Position numbers and translations under genes: made by a program. The notes under the pieces were generated by a model. The model did not search any database. It was not told where the DNA came from and saw only the letters and a list, made by a program, of their open reading frames with translations. From positions 62,001 to 126,000 of the forward strand of contig JAQBPN010000006.1 of assembly GCA_028287505.1 (NCBI GenBank): DNA of 64,000 bases, in the 5' to 3' direction. Below are positions 9,202 to 18,436 of this stretch, piece by piece; the stretch's first letter is position 1, and each line of letters opens with the position of its first letter. This DNA is from Fibrobacterota bacterium. Lineage in GTDB: Bacteria > Fibrobacterota > Fibrobacteria > UBA11236.

Positions 9202-9846
9202 ATGCGCATTCCATTCCTCCCGACTTTCCTCGCCTTGGCCGCGTCCCTGGCCGCCGCGGCCGACCTGCAACCCCGGAGTTACTCCTACCTGCTCTCGCAC
9301 GCTTCCGTGGTGGCGGTGGGCAAGGTGGCCAGCGTGTCCACCGGCTTCATGTCCGAAAGCCGCAAGGCGGTGGTGGAGGTGGAAGGCATCATCAAAGGCA
9401 AGTTGCGCACCCGGGAAATCGAAGTGTCCTGGAACGATAAAGAGTTCGAGGAGTCCGCCTACAAGGATGATTCCCGCGTGGTCCTGTTCGTCACCCTGGG
9501 CAAGGACTCCGCCTGGTCACAGGTCTCCCCCGGGATCTCCTGCTGGCCCGTCGAGAAAATCGCCTTGAAAGGGAAACAGGTCCGCGCCGTCGAGTACGCC
9601 TATCCCATGGACCTGCTCACGGAGGTGCCGGCGGCAAGCTTGGGGGAAACCGAAGAAGTGGAAAAGTCCATGAACTTCCAGGTGGCCAAACGCAAGAAAT
9701 GGATCCTGCCCGATCAACTGCTTCCGCCCGTCAAACCCCTGGTCCTGCCGAAGCCCCCCAAGGCCAAGCCGGTGGCCAAACATGCCCCGGCCAAACCGGC
9801 CGCCAAACCCAAGCCCTCCAAGGGCAAAGGCAAATCCCTTTTTTGA
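9202..9846 (+). CDS. Secreted protein with basic Lys/Pro/Ala tail, function unknown
   Basis: The start at MRIPFLPTF gives a 214-residue protein with a signal peptide ending near AAA-AD. The globular part is short and beta-rich (VVAVGKVASVSTGF, IEVSWNDKEFEES). The last 45 residues form a PKPPKAKPVAK-type basic, proline-rich tail that could bind peptidoglycan, nucleic acid or LPS. No family is recognised. It diverges from the permease gene and ends 24 bases before the convergent histidine kinase gene. Confidence 0.6.
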   Translation: MRIPFLPTFLALAASLAAAADLQPRSYSYLLSHASVVAVGKVASVSTGFMSESRKAVVEVEGIIKGKLRTREIEVSWNDKEFEESAYKDDSRVVLFVTLGKDSAWSQVSPGISCWPVEKIALKGKQVRAVEYAYPMDLLTEVPAASLGETEEVEKSMNFQVAKRKKWILPDQLLPPVKPLVLPKPPKAKPVAKHAPAKPAAKPKPSKGKGKSLF

Positions 9847-9870
9847 TCCCGTCCCTTCCGAACCTCCGGT

Positions 9871-11883
9871 TCACGCCGCCCGCTTGACCTCCAGAACCGA
9901 TTGCACCTTGGCGATCAAATCGGCATGGGAAAACGGCTTGCCGATGAACTCGCGGTTGCATTCCAGGATTCCCTGGCGCACCTGCTGATGGTCGATGAAT
10001 CCCGACATGAACAGGACCTTCACGTGCGGCACCAGATTCTTCAGGGTCTGGGCCAATTCCAGGCCGCCCATGCCGGGCATGATCACGTCCGCCAGCAGCA
10101 GGTCGATGGGCGAGCCCGCCCGGTTCGCAAGCTCCAGGGCCTCCTGTCCCGACGCGGCCACCAACACCGCGTAGCCCTGGCTTTCCAGGATGGAGCGCAC
10201 CAGGGCGCGTTGGGAATCCTCGTCCTCGGCGATCAGGACCAGCGGGACCGCTCCCCCCGGTAAGGCGCCGAAGCGCAGCCTTTCGGGGATCGCGGCCGTC
10301 TGGCTTACCTCGAAGCGGGGCCAATACAGGCGCAGCGCGGTGCCCTCCCCCCGGACCGAGGTAACCGTTATGTGACCCCCGCTCTGCTTGACGATGCCGT
10401 AGACGGCGGAAAGACCCAGGCCCTGGGCCCGCCCCTTGGTGGTATAGAAGGGTTCGAAAAGGTGGGACTTGGTCTCCTCGTCCATGCCCACTCCCGAGTC
10501 CCGCACGGAAAGCAGCACGTAGGGTCCCGGTCGCAGTTCCCCTTCCAGCGGATCGGGAGGGAATTCCCCGGGTAGGATTTCCGCGTTCTCGGTTTCGATG
10601 AAGAGGCGGCCGCCCTGGGGCATGGCATCCTTGGCATTGAGGGCCAGATTGAGGATCACCTGTTCCACCTGGGCCGGATCGGCCTTGATGCGCGCGAGCT
10701 GCGATCCCGGCTGAAAACAGATCTCCACCGCCGGCCCGATGAACTCGCCCAGCATCTTGCGCAGGTCCCGGACAACCATGTTCAGATCCAGAACCTTGGG
10801 GGCCAAAACCTGGCGGCGGCTGAAGGCCAGCAATTGCCGGGTCAAAGTCGCGGCCCGCTCCCCGGCGCGGAGGATCTCGCGCATGTGCGGCGCCAGATCG
10901 CTTTCTTCGTCCAGTTGGGCCAGCACCAGTTCGCTGTAGCCGTTGACGGCGGTGAGCAGATTGTTGAAATCATGGGCGATGCCGCCCGCCAGGCGCCCGA
11001 TCACCTCCAGGCGCTGGGACATGCGGCGGCGCTCTTCGCTTTTCCGGAGCATCTCCTCCGCCCGCCTGCGTTCGGTCATGTCGGTGATGAATCCGATCCA
11101 CAATAGCGGGGTCCCGTCCCTATCGCGCATGACTTTGCCGCGGTCCAGCCAGTGCAGGATTTCTCCGTCCCGGCGGGTGATGCGGTATTCCATGTGGAAG
11201 GGAGCGCGGCCTTCCAGGTGGCGGCGGCGCGCATCCAGGACCAGGGTCCGGTCATCCGGGTGCAGGGCGGTTTCCCAGGCGGGCTCGCTGCGGGCGAATC
11301 CGTAAGGCGCGAAGCCGAGCAGATCGTCCACGGGTCCGAACCAACGGCGCGCGCCCGTGGCCAGATCGCATTCGTAGAGAAGATCGCAACCGCTCTCCAG
11401 GGCCACGCGGAACCGGTCCAGGGATTGGCGCAAATCCTCTTCGGCCTCCCGGATGCCGGTGATATCCTGGTTGATTCCGATCCAGGCGACGATTTCCCCG
11501 GCCGCGTTGCGGACGGGCATTCCCCGGCTCATCAGATGGCGCGTCCGCCCGTCCCCGGCCGGTAGCCGATACTCGTGGTCCCAAGGCTTTCCCTCGCGGA
11601 CGCAAAGCCCCCACTTCTCCGAGGCGAGATGCTTCTCCTCATCAGTCATGCCCATCGGGCTTTCGGGCACGGCGGCCGGTGCGCCCTTTTCGATGATGGG
11701 AGCGGCGGCCTGTGCCTCCATGACGAAGCGGAGAAAAGCGGGATCAGCGTCGCGCTCACCGCCTTCCGCGTCGCAGACCCAGATGCCGAAAGGAAGATTA
11801 CCTTCCAATAGGCCTGGTCGGAAGCGGGGCGGCGATGAATTCAAGACAATGCGCGGATCGAATTCCACCGGGTCTGGAACCAT
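9871..11883 (-). CDS. PAS-containing hybrid sensor histidine kinase with C-terminal receiver
   Basis: From the ATG at 11883 the protein has 670 residues and no membrane segment. Two PAS domains (about 30-150 and 165-290) are followed by a dimerisation domain with the phosphoacceptor His in GGIAHDFNNLL near residue 303. The ATPase domain has N box LNLALNAKDAMPQGG, G1 box RDSGVGMDEE and F/G2 LFEPFYTTKGRAQGLGLS. The C-terminal receiver (about 545-665) has its phosphoacceptor Asp in LLLADVIMPGMGG and its Lys in IGKPFS. The frame is open for 36 codons further upstream, but these look non-coding. No cognate output regulator is adjacent. Confidence 0.9.
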   Translation of the reverse strand: MVPDPVEFDPRIVLNSSPPRFRPGLLEGNLPFGIWVCDAEGGERDADPAFLRFVMEAQAAAPIIEKGAPAAVPESPMGMTDEEKHLASEKWGLCVREGKPWDHEYRLPAGDGRTRHLMSRGMPVRNAAGEIVAWIGINQDITGIREAEEDLRQSLDRFRVALESGCDLLYECDLATGARRWFGPVDDLLGFAPYGFARSEPAWETALHPDDRTLVLDARRRHLEGRAPFHMEYRITRRDGEILHWLDRGKVMRDRDGTPLLWIGFITDMTERRRAEEMLRKSEERRRMSQRLEVIGRLAGGIAHDFNNLLTAVNGYSELVLAQLDEESDLAPHMREILRAGERAATLTRQLLAFSRRQVLAPKVLDLNMVVRDLRKMLGEFIGPAVEICFQPGSQLARIKADPAQVEQVILNLALNAKDAMPQGGRLFIETENAEILPGEFPPDPLEGELRPGPYVLLSVRDSGVGMDEETKSHLFEPFYTTKGRAQGLGLSAVYGIVKQSGGHITVTSVRGEGTALRLYWPRFEVSQTAAIPERLRFGALPGGAVPLVLIAEDEDSQRALVRSILESQGYAVLVAASGQEALELANRAGSPIDLLLADVIMPGMGGLELAQTLKNLVPHVKVLFMSGFIDHQQVRQGILECNREFIGKPFSHADLIAKVQSVLEVKRAA

Positions 11884-12072
11884 AAATCCTATCCTGCCGA
11901 TTGATCCCCTGCAATATAAAGTTCCCGAGGGGCTGACGAAAGGAAATTCTCGCCGCGAAGGATAAAACCGTGCGGGGCCGGAAAATTCCACCCGCCCTTC
12001 CGAAAAGGTATTTTGATTTATGAATGGCGTGCTATGCGCCGTATCAGGAATTGCCGGTCAAAAGGAGAACCC

Positions 12073-12606
12073 ATGGAAGAGAGCACCCTCACCGATATCA
12101 AAACCCTGCGCGAACGCGCGCGCAAACACCTGGATGGAGGTGCGGTGACCGAAGGCTATTCCGCCGACCGGGAAACGGTCCTGAAGCTTTTGAACGAAGC
12201 CCTGGCCACGGAGATAGTCTGCAACCTGCGTTACCGCAGGCACTTTTTCATGGCCAACGGCGCGAACTCGGAATCCGTCAAGGCCGAATTCAGGGAACAC
12301 GCGGACCAGGAAATGCAACATGCGGACATGATCGCGGAGCGTATCGTGCAGTTGGGCGGCGAGCCGGATTTCAGTCCGGCGGACCTTACCGCCCGCAGCC
12401 ATGCCGAGTACGTGGAAGGGGATACCCTCGAGGATATGATCCGGGAGAACCTGGTCGCCGAGCGCATCGCCATCGACAGCTATCGCGAAATGATCCGGTA
12501 TTTCGGGGAAAAGGATCCCACCACGCGGCGCCTGATGGAAACCATCCTGGCCGTGGAAGAAGAACATGCCGAGGATTTGTTCAGCCTGCTCGGCAACAAG
12601 GCCTGA
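12073..12606 (+). CDS. Ferritin-like/bacterioferritin-type di-iron protein
   Basis: The start at base 12073 is supported by an AAAGGAG ribosome site nine bases upstream. The 177-residue protein is four-helical. Ferroxidase-type ligands appear in EALATEIVCNLRYRRHFF, EHADQEMQHADMIAERI, ENLVAERIAIDSYREMI and VEEEHAEDLFSLL. It should store iron or protect against peroxide. Two small membrane-protein genes follow on the same strand within 270 bases and may belong to the same transcript. Confidence 0.85.
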   Translation: MEESTLTDIKTLRERARKHLDGGAVTEGYSADRETVLKLLNEALATEIVCNLRYRRHFFMANGANSESVKAEFREHADQEMQHADMIAERIVQLGGEPDFSPADLTARSHAEYVEGDTLEDMIRENLVAERIAIDSYREMIRYFGEKDPTTRRLMETILAVEEEHAEDLFSLLGNKA

Positions 12607-12630
12607 TCGAAATCATATCAAGGAGGATGC

Positions 12631-12858
12631 ATGGCCGAAGAGAATCCTGAAGCCCGCCTGCCGGCGCTCAACACGCCGAAGAACTGGGCCAAAATCATAG
12701 TCGTCTTCGCAGCCATCATCCTCATCAACGTGGTCGCGTTCCTGGTGTCCTTCGGAGCCGGCGTCATCGTGACCATTCCTCTCACCCTTTTCCTGGCATT
12801 CCTCCTGCTCAGGGATATAGTGCCCAGTCACCGTTTCCCGCCCGGACGGCGGCCGTAA
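12631..12858 (+). CDS. Small two-helix membrane protein
   Basis: This 75-residue protein is preceded by a strong AAGGAGG ribosome site. After a polar N-terminus of about 25 residues, two hydrophobic helices are visible (IIVVFAAIILINVVAFLVSF and VIVTIPLTLFLAFLLL), followed by a basic tail ending PPGRRP. No family is recognised. It sits 24 bases after the ferritin-like gene and 11 bases before another small membrane protein, so a small stress or envelope operon is likely. Confidence 0.65.
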   Translation: MAEENPEARLPALNTPKNWAKIIVVFAAIILINVVAFLVSFGAGVIVTIPLTLFLAFLLLRDIVPSHRFPPGRRP

Positions 12859-12869
12859 GGAACAAGACC

Positions 12870-13166
12870 ATGACTCAGAAACCCGAGATTGGACGGTACG
12901 CCGATTCCGGAGAGGGTGGGCCCGGCGGCCCTCGCCGACCCGGACTGCGGCGCGGGCCTCCCGCCGGTTGGCGCGTGGCGACGGTGGCTTCCAGCATCCT
13001 GTTGCTGTCCGCGGTGGCGGGCATGGCCTCCCTGATGGCAGGAGCGCTGCTGCTCCTGCCGTTGGCCATCCTGGCCGCTCCGTTCCTGATCAGAAGAAAG
13101 CGCTCCCGGACCGGGGGCGGACAGGGAGGATTTCCCTGGCGCCCGGCCCGGTTCCGGGGAGCCTGA
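12870..13166 (+). CDS. Small membrane protein with Gly/Pro/Arg-rich termini
   Basis: The 98-residue product has a Gly/Pro/Arg-rich N-terminus, two adjoining hydrophobic helices (VASSILLLSAVAGMASLMAG and LLLLPLAILAAPFLI), and a basic C-terminus beginning RRKRSR. The hydrophobic arrangement resembles the preceding 75-residue protein, so the pair may be distant duplicates. Function is unknown. The next gene is convergent and ends 34 bases downstream. Confidence 0.55.
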   Translation: MTQKPEIGRYADSGEGGPGGPRRPGLRRGPPAGWRVATVASSILLLSAVAGMASLMAGALLLLPLAILAAPFLIRRKRSRTGGGQGGFPWRPARFRGA

Positions 13167-13200
13167 GAAGGGGCCCCGTTACACCAAGGTTACTCCAGGA

Positions 13201-14799
13201 CTAGTCGGGCGCGCCGCGCCGCCACATTTCCATGTTGTAGGCGTGGGGGGGAAGGCGGAGCACGCGCACCGCTTCGTAGCCGGCGAAAAGCCCGTCCTCG
13301 CCCGGATAGAGCAGGCCCTCGTCCTTGGCCAATCGCAAACCCAAAATCCAATCGGGATCGAAGCGGTCCTGCATGGCCGCCATGCGGAGGAAATACCCTT
13401 GGGCCGGACCCAGATAAGGCAGGGCCTCCGGGGACAGCAATCCGTGGGTGTCCAGGATCCTGGCATGGGAGTAATACCCCAGGGCGCCCACCTCATCGAT
13501 CATGACCAGGGGCGTCCGTCCGGGTTCGGCGAGGGAATCGACGATGCGGGCCGCCTGGCGATAGCGGCCTTCGCGCGCCGCCTCCGCGAAGATATGTTTG
13601 CCGGGAAGCTGCTGCCGGAACGTCTGCGCGGGCACGTATGCCAGAAAGAGGAAGAGTCCCATCCATGCGGCTTTTTCCGGAAGCCGTTCCGCCGTCAGCC
13701 TCTGCATGCCCGCCACCAGGAAGAGGATCAGGAAGGGCAGCACGGGCAGATAATACCAGGTGAAAAGGATGTAGCTCGCGCCCGTGAGGGTGAAAAAGAG
13801 GAAATACAGGAAAGGCCAAGCCAGGAGTTCCCAGGGAATTCCGGAAGCGCGGTCCCGCCGGTATCCGGCCGCCGCCGCGGCGATGGCCGCAAGGTTCGCG
13901 AGAGTGATTGCCGTGAACCCGCCCAGACAAGGGCCCTTGTAGAAGACGTTCAGGAACCAGGAACGGAGCCCCTCCAAAAGGCCGACGTGGATCTCCAGGC
14001 GTTTGGCCAGGATGGAATGCGGAAGCCAATGCCCGTAGGCATGCAGGTTGAACCAGAAGAACGACGCCAGGCCCAGGGCCGTGGCGGCCGCGCAGGCCAG
14101 GGTGGCGCGATCGGAAAAGCCGTGATGCGATAGGCGATGCCAAGAAGATGCGGCCCCGCCATCCTTGCGCAGGGGCAGCTGAGTCCGTAGGCGGAGCAGG
14201 GTCCGCAGGCGGAGCAGGATCAACACCGCCGGCAGCAGCGCCCCCTCCGGCCGCGCCAAGGGGGCGAGAAATCCGATCAACGCCAGTCCCGGCATGGGGC
14301 TTTCCGAGTACAGGGCGAACCAGGTCCCCGCCAGCGCCAGGGCCGTGTACATGGGGGTTTCCATGCCGTAGGCGGACACCGCCAGGAAATTCACGCTCAG
14401 GGCGCAGGCGGAAAGCGCCAGCAGGGCGAAAGGTTCCGATAGGCGCAGGCCTTGTTTGGCAATCCGATACAGGAAGAACAGACCCGCCAGATCCCAGCCC
14501 AGATTGGTGAAATAGGCCAGGGAGACATAGTCGGTAGAGCGCAGGATCAATCCTTCCAGGGCCAGGATGATGGTGTGCAGGGGCGTGCTGGTGGCGCATA
14601 CCGGATTCTGCGCGGACATGATGGGGCCCAGCCCCGCGTTCCAGGAGCGCGCATGGGCCAGGGTGATGTAGGCGTCGTCGCAGATGAGGATGCCGAAGGA
14701 GTATTTGAGGAGCGCGAAGGCGCTGAGACAGAGAAGGATGCCCGGAAGGCGGAGGACCGCGGGGTTGCCCGCCGGGGAAGTAGCGTCCCCGAGCTTCAC
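13201..14799 (-). CDS. Multi-pass membrane glycosyltransferase (GT-C/ArnT-PMT-like)
   Basis: The 532-residue protein has about 11-12 membrane segments. After TM1 it has ICDDAYITLAHARSWNAGLG, where the Asp pair and the following loop (VCATSTPLHTIILA) match GT-C transferases that use polyprenyl-phosphate sugars. A soluble C-terminal periplasmic part contains VMIDEVGALGYYSHARILDT, often seen in related arabinosyl- or mannosyl-transferase-like proteins. The GTG start overlaps the stop of the PilB-like gene (GTGA), so translation is probably coupled. The acceptor is unknown; pilin or a surface glycan is possible. Confidence 0.75.
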   Translation of the reverse strand: MKLGDATSPAGNPAVLRLPGILLCLSAFALLKYSFGILICDDAYITLAHARSWNAGLGPIMSAQNPVCATSTPLHTIILALEGLILRSTDYVSLAYFTNLGWDLAGLFFLYRIAKQGLRLSEPFALLALSACALSVNFLAVSAYGMETPMYTALALAGTWFALYSESPMPGLALIGFLAPLARPEGALLPAVLILLRLRTLLRLRTQLPLRKDGGAASSWHRLSHHGFSDRATLACAAATALGLASFFWFNLHAYGHWLPHSILAKRLEIHVGLLEGLRSWFLNVFYKGPCLGGFTAITLANLAAIAAAAAGYRRDRASGIPWELLAWPFLYFLFFTLTGASYILFTWYYLPVLPFLILFLVAGMQRLTAERLPEKAAWMGLFLFLAYVPAQTFRQQLPGKHIFAEAAREGRYRQAARIVDSLAEPGRTPLVMIDEVGALGYYSHARILDTHGLLSPEALPYLGPAQGYFLRMAAMQDRFDPDWILGLRLAKDEGLLYPGEDGLFAGYEAVRVLRLPPHAYNMEMWRRGAPD

Positions 14800-16706
14800 A
14801 TTTCGGCTTGCGATACGGCCACCACCTGCTCGATGGTGGTGAGACCGGCCAGGGCCTTCTCCAGTCCGTCGCGGCGCAGGGTGGCCATGCCCAGATTGCG
14901 GATGGCGTACATCTTGATCTCTTCGCTGGATTTGCGTTCCAGGATCATCTTGTGGAGGTGTTCATCGGGCACCAACAGCTCGAAGAGCGCGAGCCGGCCC
15001 CGGTAGCCGGAATTGTTGCACGCCTGGCATCCCTTGCCCTGGAAGAAAGGCGTCCCCGGGCGGATTCCGATGCCTTCCAGCACCACGTCCGGCACCTCCA
15101 CCTGTTGCTTGCACTTTTCGCAGATGCGGCGGCACAGGCGCTGGGCCAGCACGCCTTTCACGCAAGAAGTGACCAGGAACGGCTCCACGCCCATGTCCAG
15201 CAGGCGCGTGAAAGCGCCGGCCGCATCGTTGGTGTGCAGGGTGCTGATGACCAAGTGGCCCGTAAGCGCGGCCTGGATCGCCATTTCCGACGTCTCCTTG
15301 TCGCGCATTTCGCCCAGCATGATGACGTCCGGATCCTGGCGCAGGATGGCGCGCATGCCGGCCGCGAAGGTGAAGCCGGCCAGGTTGTTGATCTGGCCCT
15401 GGGTGATGCCGGGGATGTTCTTTTCCACCGGGTCTTCCATGGTCACGACGTTCACGGAAGGCGATGCGACCTGCTTGATGAACGCATACAGGGTGCTGGA
15501 TTTTCCGCTGCCGGTGGGGCCCGTGGTGAGCAGGATGCCGTCCGGGAGCTCGATGAGCTTGCAGATGGCGGGATAGACGGACTTGGAGAACCCTATCTTG
15601 TCGATGGTGGCGATCTCGGTATTGGGATCGATGATGCGGATCACCATCTTCTCGACGACGCCGCGTGAACGCAACAGCATGGGGAAGGTCGAGAGGCGCA
15701 AGTCCACTTCCTTGCCCTTGTACTGGATATGCGCGCGGCCGTCCAAGGGTTTGCGCTTTTCGGCGATGTCCATGCCGCCCAGCACCTTGAGGCGGGAAAC
15801 GATCTGCACCATCAAACGCGCCGGGATGGGATTCTGCTCCGTCAGTTCGCCGTCGATGCGGTAGCGGATGCGCATGTTGCGCTCCTGGGGCTCCAGATGG
15901 ACGTCGGACGCGCCCAAGCGGATGGCTTCGCTCACGATCAGGTTCACGATCTTGATGATCTGGCGGCCTTCTTCGTCGCCGCCGCCCAGGCCTTCTTCCG
16001 GCTTTTCCTCTTTGCCGGCTTCCAGGACCAGATCCTTGTCCTCGTCCCCGCCGATCAGATCGCTGAGGCTGTCCTTGCCTCCCACGTAGGCGCGATCGAT
16101 GGCCGCGAGGATTTCCGCCTCGGTGCCGATCACCGGTTCCACGTCCTTGCCGGTCTTGAACTTGATATGGTCCAGGGAACGCAGATTGGTGGGATCCACC
16201 ATGGCCACGGTGAGCACGCCGTTGTTCTCGTAGAGCGGAATGACTTTGTAGGAGCGCGCCATCTCTTCGGAGACCATGCGCGTGATGTTCATGTTGAACT
16301 TGAAATTCTCGAGGTTGATGTGCTGGAGATCGAGCTGGGCGGCCAGCACGTCCAGCAGCTTGGTCTCTTCGATGAATCCCAGCTTCACCAGGCACTTGCC
16401 CAGGGGCAGGTTCATGGCCTTCTGCTTGGACAATCCGTCCGCCAACTGCGCGGCGGAAATATAGCCCTGGTCCACCAGGATTTCGCCGATGCGCTTGCGG
16501 TAGGAGAGTTCCAGCTGTTTGCCCAGCACCGCGTTGAGCGTGTCTTCGTCGATGAAGCCGAGCTTGACCAGCACCGTGCCCAGGCTGATGCCCGTGCTGG
16601 CATGCTGTTCCAAGGCATGCTCAAGCTGCTGCTGATTGATATATCCCTGCGCGAGCAGGATTTCCCCCACCTTGCGCTTGTTACGTTTGACCTGTTGGAT
16701 GCTCAT
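14796..16706 (-). CDS. pilB: Type IV pilus/type II secretion assembly ATPase (PilB/GspE)
   Basis: The 636-residue protein powers pilus extension at the inner membrane. Two tandem MshEN-like modules of about 60 residues each (KVGEILLAQGYI and RIGEILVDQGYI repeats, residues 12-130) precede the N1 domain. The ATPase core has Walker A GPTGSGKSSTLYAF, Walker B region MLGEMRDKETSEMA and the His-box STLHTNDAAGA. Four cysteines (CRRICEKC and GCQACNNSGYRGR) form the zinc site typical of this family. PilB is favoured over GspE because pilMNOPQ is close by, but no pilT or pilC is in the window. Confidence 0.9.
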   Translation of the reverse strand: MSIQQVKRNKRKVGEILLAQGYINQQQLEHALEQHASTGISLGTVLVKLGFIDEDTLNAVLGKQLELSYRKRIGEILVDQGYISAAQLADGLSKQKAMNLPLGKCLVKLGFIEETKLLDVLAAQLDLQHINLENFKFNMNITRMVSEEMARSYKVIPLYENNGVLTVAMVDPTNLRSLDHIKFKTGKDVEPVIGTEAEILAAIDRAYVGGKDSLSDLIGGDEDKDLVLEAGKEEKPEEGLGGGDEEGRQIIKIVNLIVSEAIRLGASDVHLEPQERNMRIRYRIDGELTEQNPIPARLMVQIVSRLKVLGGMDIAEKRKPLDGRAHIQYKGKEVDLRLSTFPMLLRSRGVVEKMVIRIIDPNTEIATIDKIGFSKSVYPAICKLIELPDGILLTTGPTGSGKSSTLYAFIKQVASPSVNVVTMEDPVEKNIPGITQGQINNLAGFTFAAGMRAILRQDPDVIMLGEMRDKETSEMAIQAALTGHLVISTLHTNDAAGAFTRLLDMGVEPFLVTSCVKGVLAQRLCRRICEKCKQQVEVPDVVLEGIGIRPGTPFFQGKGCQACNNSGYRGRLALFELLVPDEHLHKMILERKSSEEIKMYAIRNLGMATLRRDGLEKALAGLTTIEQVVAVSQAEM

Positions 16707-16733
16707 GGCTACCGCAAAATACCAAGGGAGCCG

Positions 16734-17717
16734 TTAATGGCTCCACCCCGCTGCTTGCAATTCCCTTTCCGTTCCGTTTTCCTCAAGAATCCCAACGCCT
16801 TCTCCGGCGGTTACCCGGCCTATTTCGCGCACTTCGGCTTCCCGCGACAGACGCGCAAGCTCCGGCTCCGAAAAATCACCGGTAAACAGAAGTTGATATT
16901 CTTCCCCTCCGTGCAAGACCCAGTCCTTCCACCCCTCCCCGCCGGGAAGAAGGCCCAAGTCGGCATCATAAGGAAGCTTACCCCATTCCACCGTCAGCCT
17001 GCAACCGGACTGCCGGGAAAGATGCCAGAGTTCCGAGGAAAGACCGTCGCTGATGTCTATCGCCGCCGCGGGATTGGCGCAGGCCGCAATGGCCGGGCCC
17101 AAGGTCAAAGGGGGCTCGGGGCGCAGATGGGCCGATAGGCAGGCCTCCCCCACCCGGACTCCACCCGCCTCCGCTTTCCGGCCGGAGGCCAGCAAAGCCA
17201 GGCCGGCGGCGGATCGGCCCAGGCGGCCGCTCACATAGATGCGCTGGCCCGGGCGCGCGTTGGCGCGCAGGAGCGGTTTCCCTTCCACCCGGCCCAGCAC
17301 GGTAAAGGTGAAAAAGCTTTCCCTGTCCTTGCGCACGGTGTCCCCGCCCGCCACCCGGAATCCCAACCGGTCTTCCAGGAGCGCCAGGACCTTGCCCAGG
17401 GAGGCGATCCGTTCGTCGTCCCAGGACTTGAGGGCGCCCAGATTCAGGAACGCCAGGGAGGTCTTCCCCCCCATGGCGTTGATGTCGGAGAGATTGGAGA
17501 GCAAAGCCTTTTCCAGGGCCGCTTCCGCGCTGGTCCAATCCAGACGGTAATGGATCCCTTCAATGCTGGTGTCCGTGGACACGGCCCAGGTTTCGCCCCC
17601 CACCTTCATCAGATAGCCGTCGTCCCCCAGGCCTTCGCCGTTGCGGGCGAAATGGGATGCGTCGAACAGGCGTTCGATCAGGGAAAATTCCCTCCCCGCG
17701 GCGAAATGCCTGTTCAT
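16734..17717 (-). CDS. thiL: Thiamine-monophosphate kinase
   Basis: The 327-residue protein phosphorylates thiamine monophosphate to thiamine diphosphate, the last step of the pathway. Visible ThiL/AIR-synthase-fold motifs are GLGDDGYLMK, STDTSIEGIHYRLDW, NLSDINAMGG and VAGGDTVRK, with the C-terminal KDWVLHGGEEYQLLFT. Length is normal. The start codon overlaps the stop of a small upstream gene (ATGA). No other thiamine gene is in the window. Confidence 0.9.
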   Translation of the reverse strand: MNRHFAAGREFSLIERLFDASHFARNGEGLGDDGYLMKVGGETWAVSTDTSIEGIHYRLDWTSAEAALEKALLSNLSDINAMGGKTSLAFLNLGALKSWDDERIASLGKVLALLEDRLGFRVAGGDTVRKDRESFFTFTVLGRVEGKPLLRANARPGQRIYVSGRLGRSAAGLALLASGRKAEAGGVRVGEACLSAHLRPEPPLTLGPAIAACANPAAAIDISDGLSSELWHLSRQSGCRLTVEWGKLPYDADLGLLPGGEGWKDWVLHGGEEYQLLFTGDFSEPELARLSREAEVREIGRVTAGEGVGILEENGTERELQAAGWSH

Positions 17718-17893
17718 GGCCCCGATCCGGCCCCGACGGAAACGGCTGCCAGGTAGATGACGGGCATGGGCGCGCGGCCGTCCTGGGGATGGATTTTTTT
17801 CTTATGCATGGTTTTCGTCGCGCATTGCATCATGCCGATGACAACGACGATCAGAACCAGAACCATGATCAACAAACGCGTGCCTCGAGTCAT
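17714..17893 (-). CDS. Small membrane-anchored protein preceding thiL
   Basis: This 59-residue protein starts at an ATG seven bases after AGGGAG. It has one N-terminal hydrophobic segment (LLIMVLVLIVVVIGMMQC) that could be a signal anchor or a weak lipobox, then a short basic stretch (KTMHKKK). Its stop overlaps the thiL start, which supports real translation. No family is recognised. Confidence 0.5.
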   Translation of the reverse strand: MTRGTRLLIMVLVLIVVVIGMMQCATKTMHKKKIHPQDGRAPMPVIYLAAVSVGAGSGP

Positions 17894-18027
17894 AGGGTTC
17901 TCCCTGGAATCTGTCCTCAAGTCCAATTATATCTAGAAACCGGGTTGACGCCCATCGGTTCCTGCCAGGTTACCGTGGAAGGCCGATCGCCGGAAAAAAC
18001 CCGGGGATCCGGCCCCAAAACCAGGGT

Positions 18028-18411
18028 TCAGATGGGCCCGTGGGCCAGGGAATCCGCGGCCGGTTCCAGATGGACGTCCAAGTGGAGGCTTTGGCCCGCG
18101 GAAATGCCGAAGCGGGTTTCATAGGCCTTGAAACCCAGCTTGCGGATGCGGATTTCATGGGCTCCCGGGGGGATGGAAATAAGCCATACATCCTGGTCGA
18201 GATAAAGACCGTCCAAGGCGATCTGGGCCTGGTCCGAATCGATGTCCAGCCACAGCAGACCATAGGCGGATCGGGGCGACGGGATCGAGGGCGAAGGGTC
18301 CGTCGGCTGGCTCCAGGAGATCTGCAGCAGGAGCGCGAAACAGGCGGACCATCGGATCGAAAGGATGCGGGAAGGCCGACGCGAAGACGGGGAGAACAAG
18401 GCTCGTATCAC
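18028..18411 (-). CDS. Secreted PEGA-domain protein
   Basis: The 127-residue product has an N-terminal signal (ACFALLLQISWS) and one PEGA-like domain: GLLWLDIDSDQAQIALDG, then LISIPPGAHEIRIRKLGFK. PEGA domains are small surface or periplasmic beta-domains often attached to S-layer or lipoproteins. The start is a GTG and the divergent ABC ATPase gene begins 25 bases away. A TATAAT-like sequence lies in the gap (minus strand, 18420-18425), unusually close to the start codon. Confidence 0.6.
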   Translation of the reverse strand: MIRALFSPSSRRPSRILSIRWSACFALLLQISWSQPTDPSPSIPSPRSAYGLLWLDIDSDQAQIALDGLYLDQDVWLISIPPGAHEIRIRKLGFKAYETRFGISAGQSLHLDVHLEPAADSLAHGPI

Positions 18412-18436
18412 TGGAGAAAATTATAACATTCTTTGC

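Noticed and set aside
9014-9214. N-terminal extension of the KimA-like permease to base 9214
   Set aside because: The extra residues are Arg/Pro-rich, unlike the family, and overlap the divergent gene.
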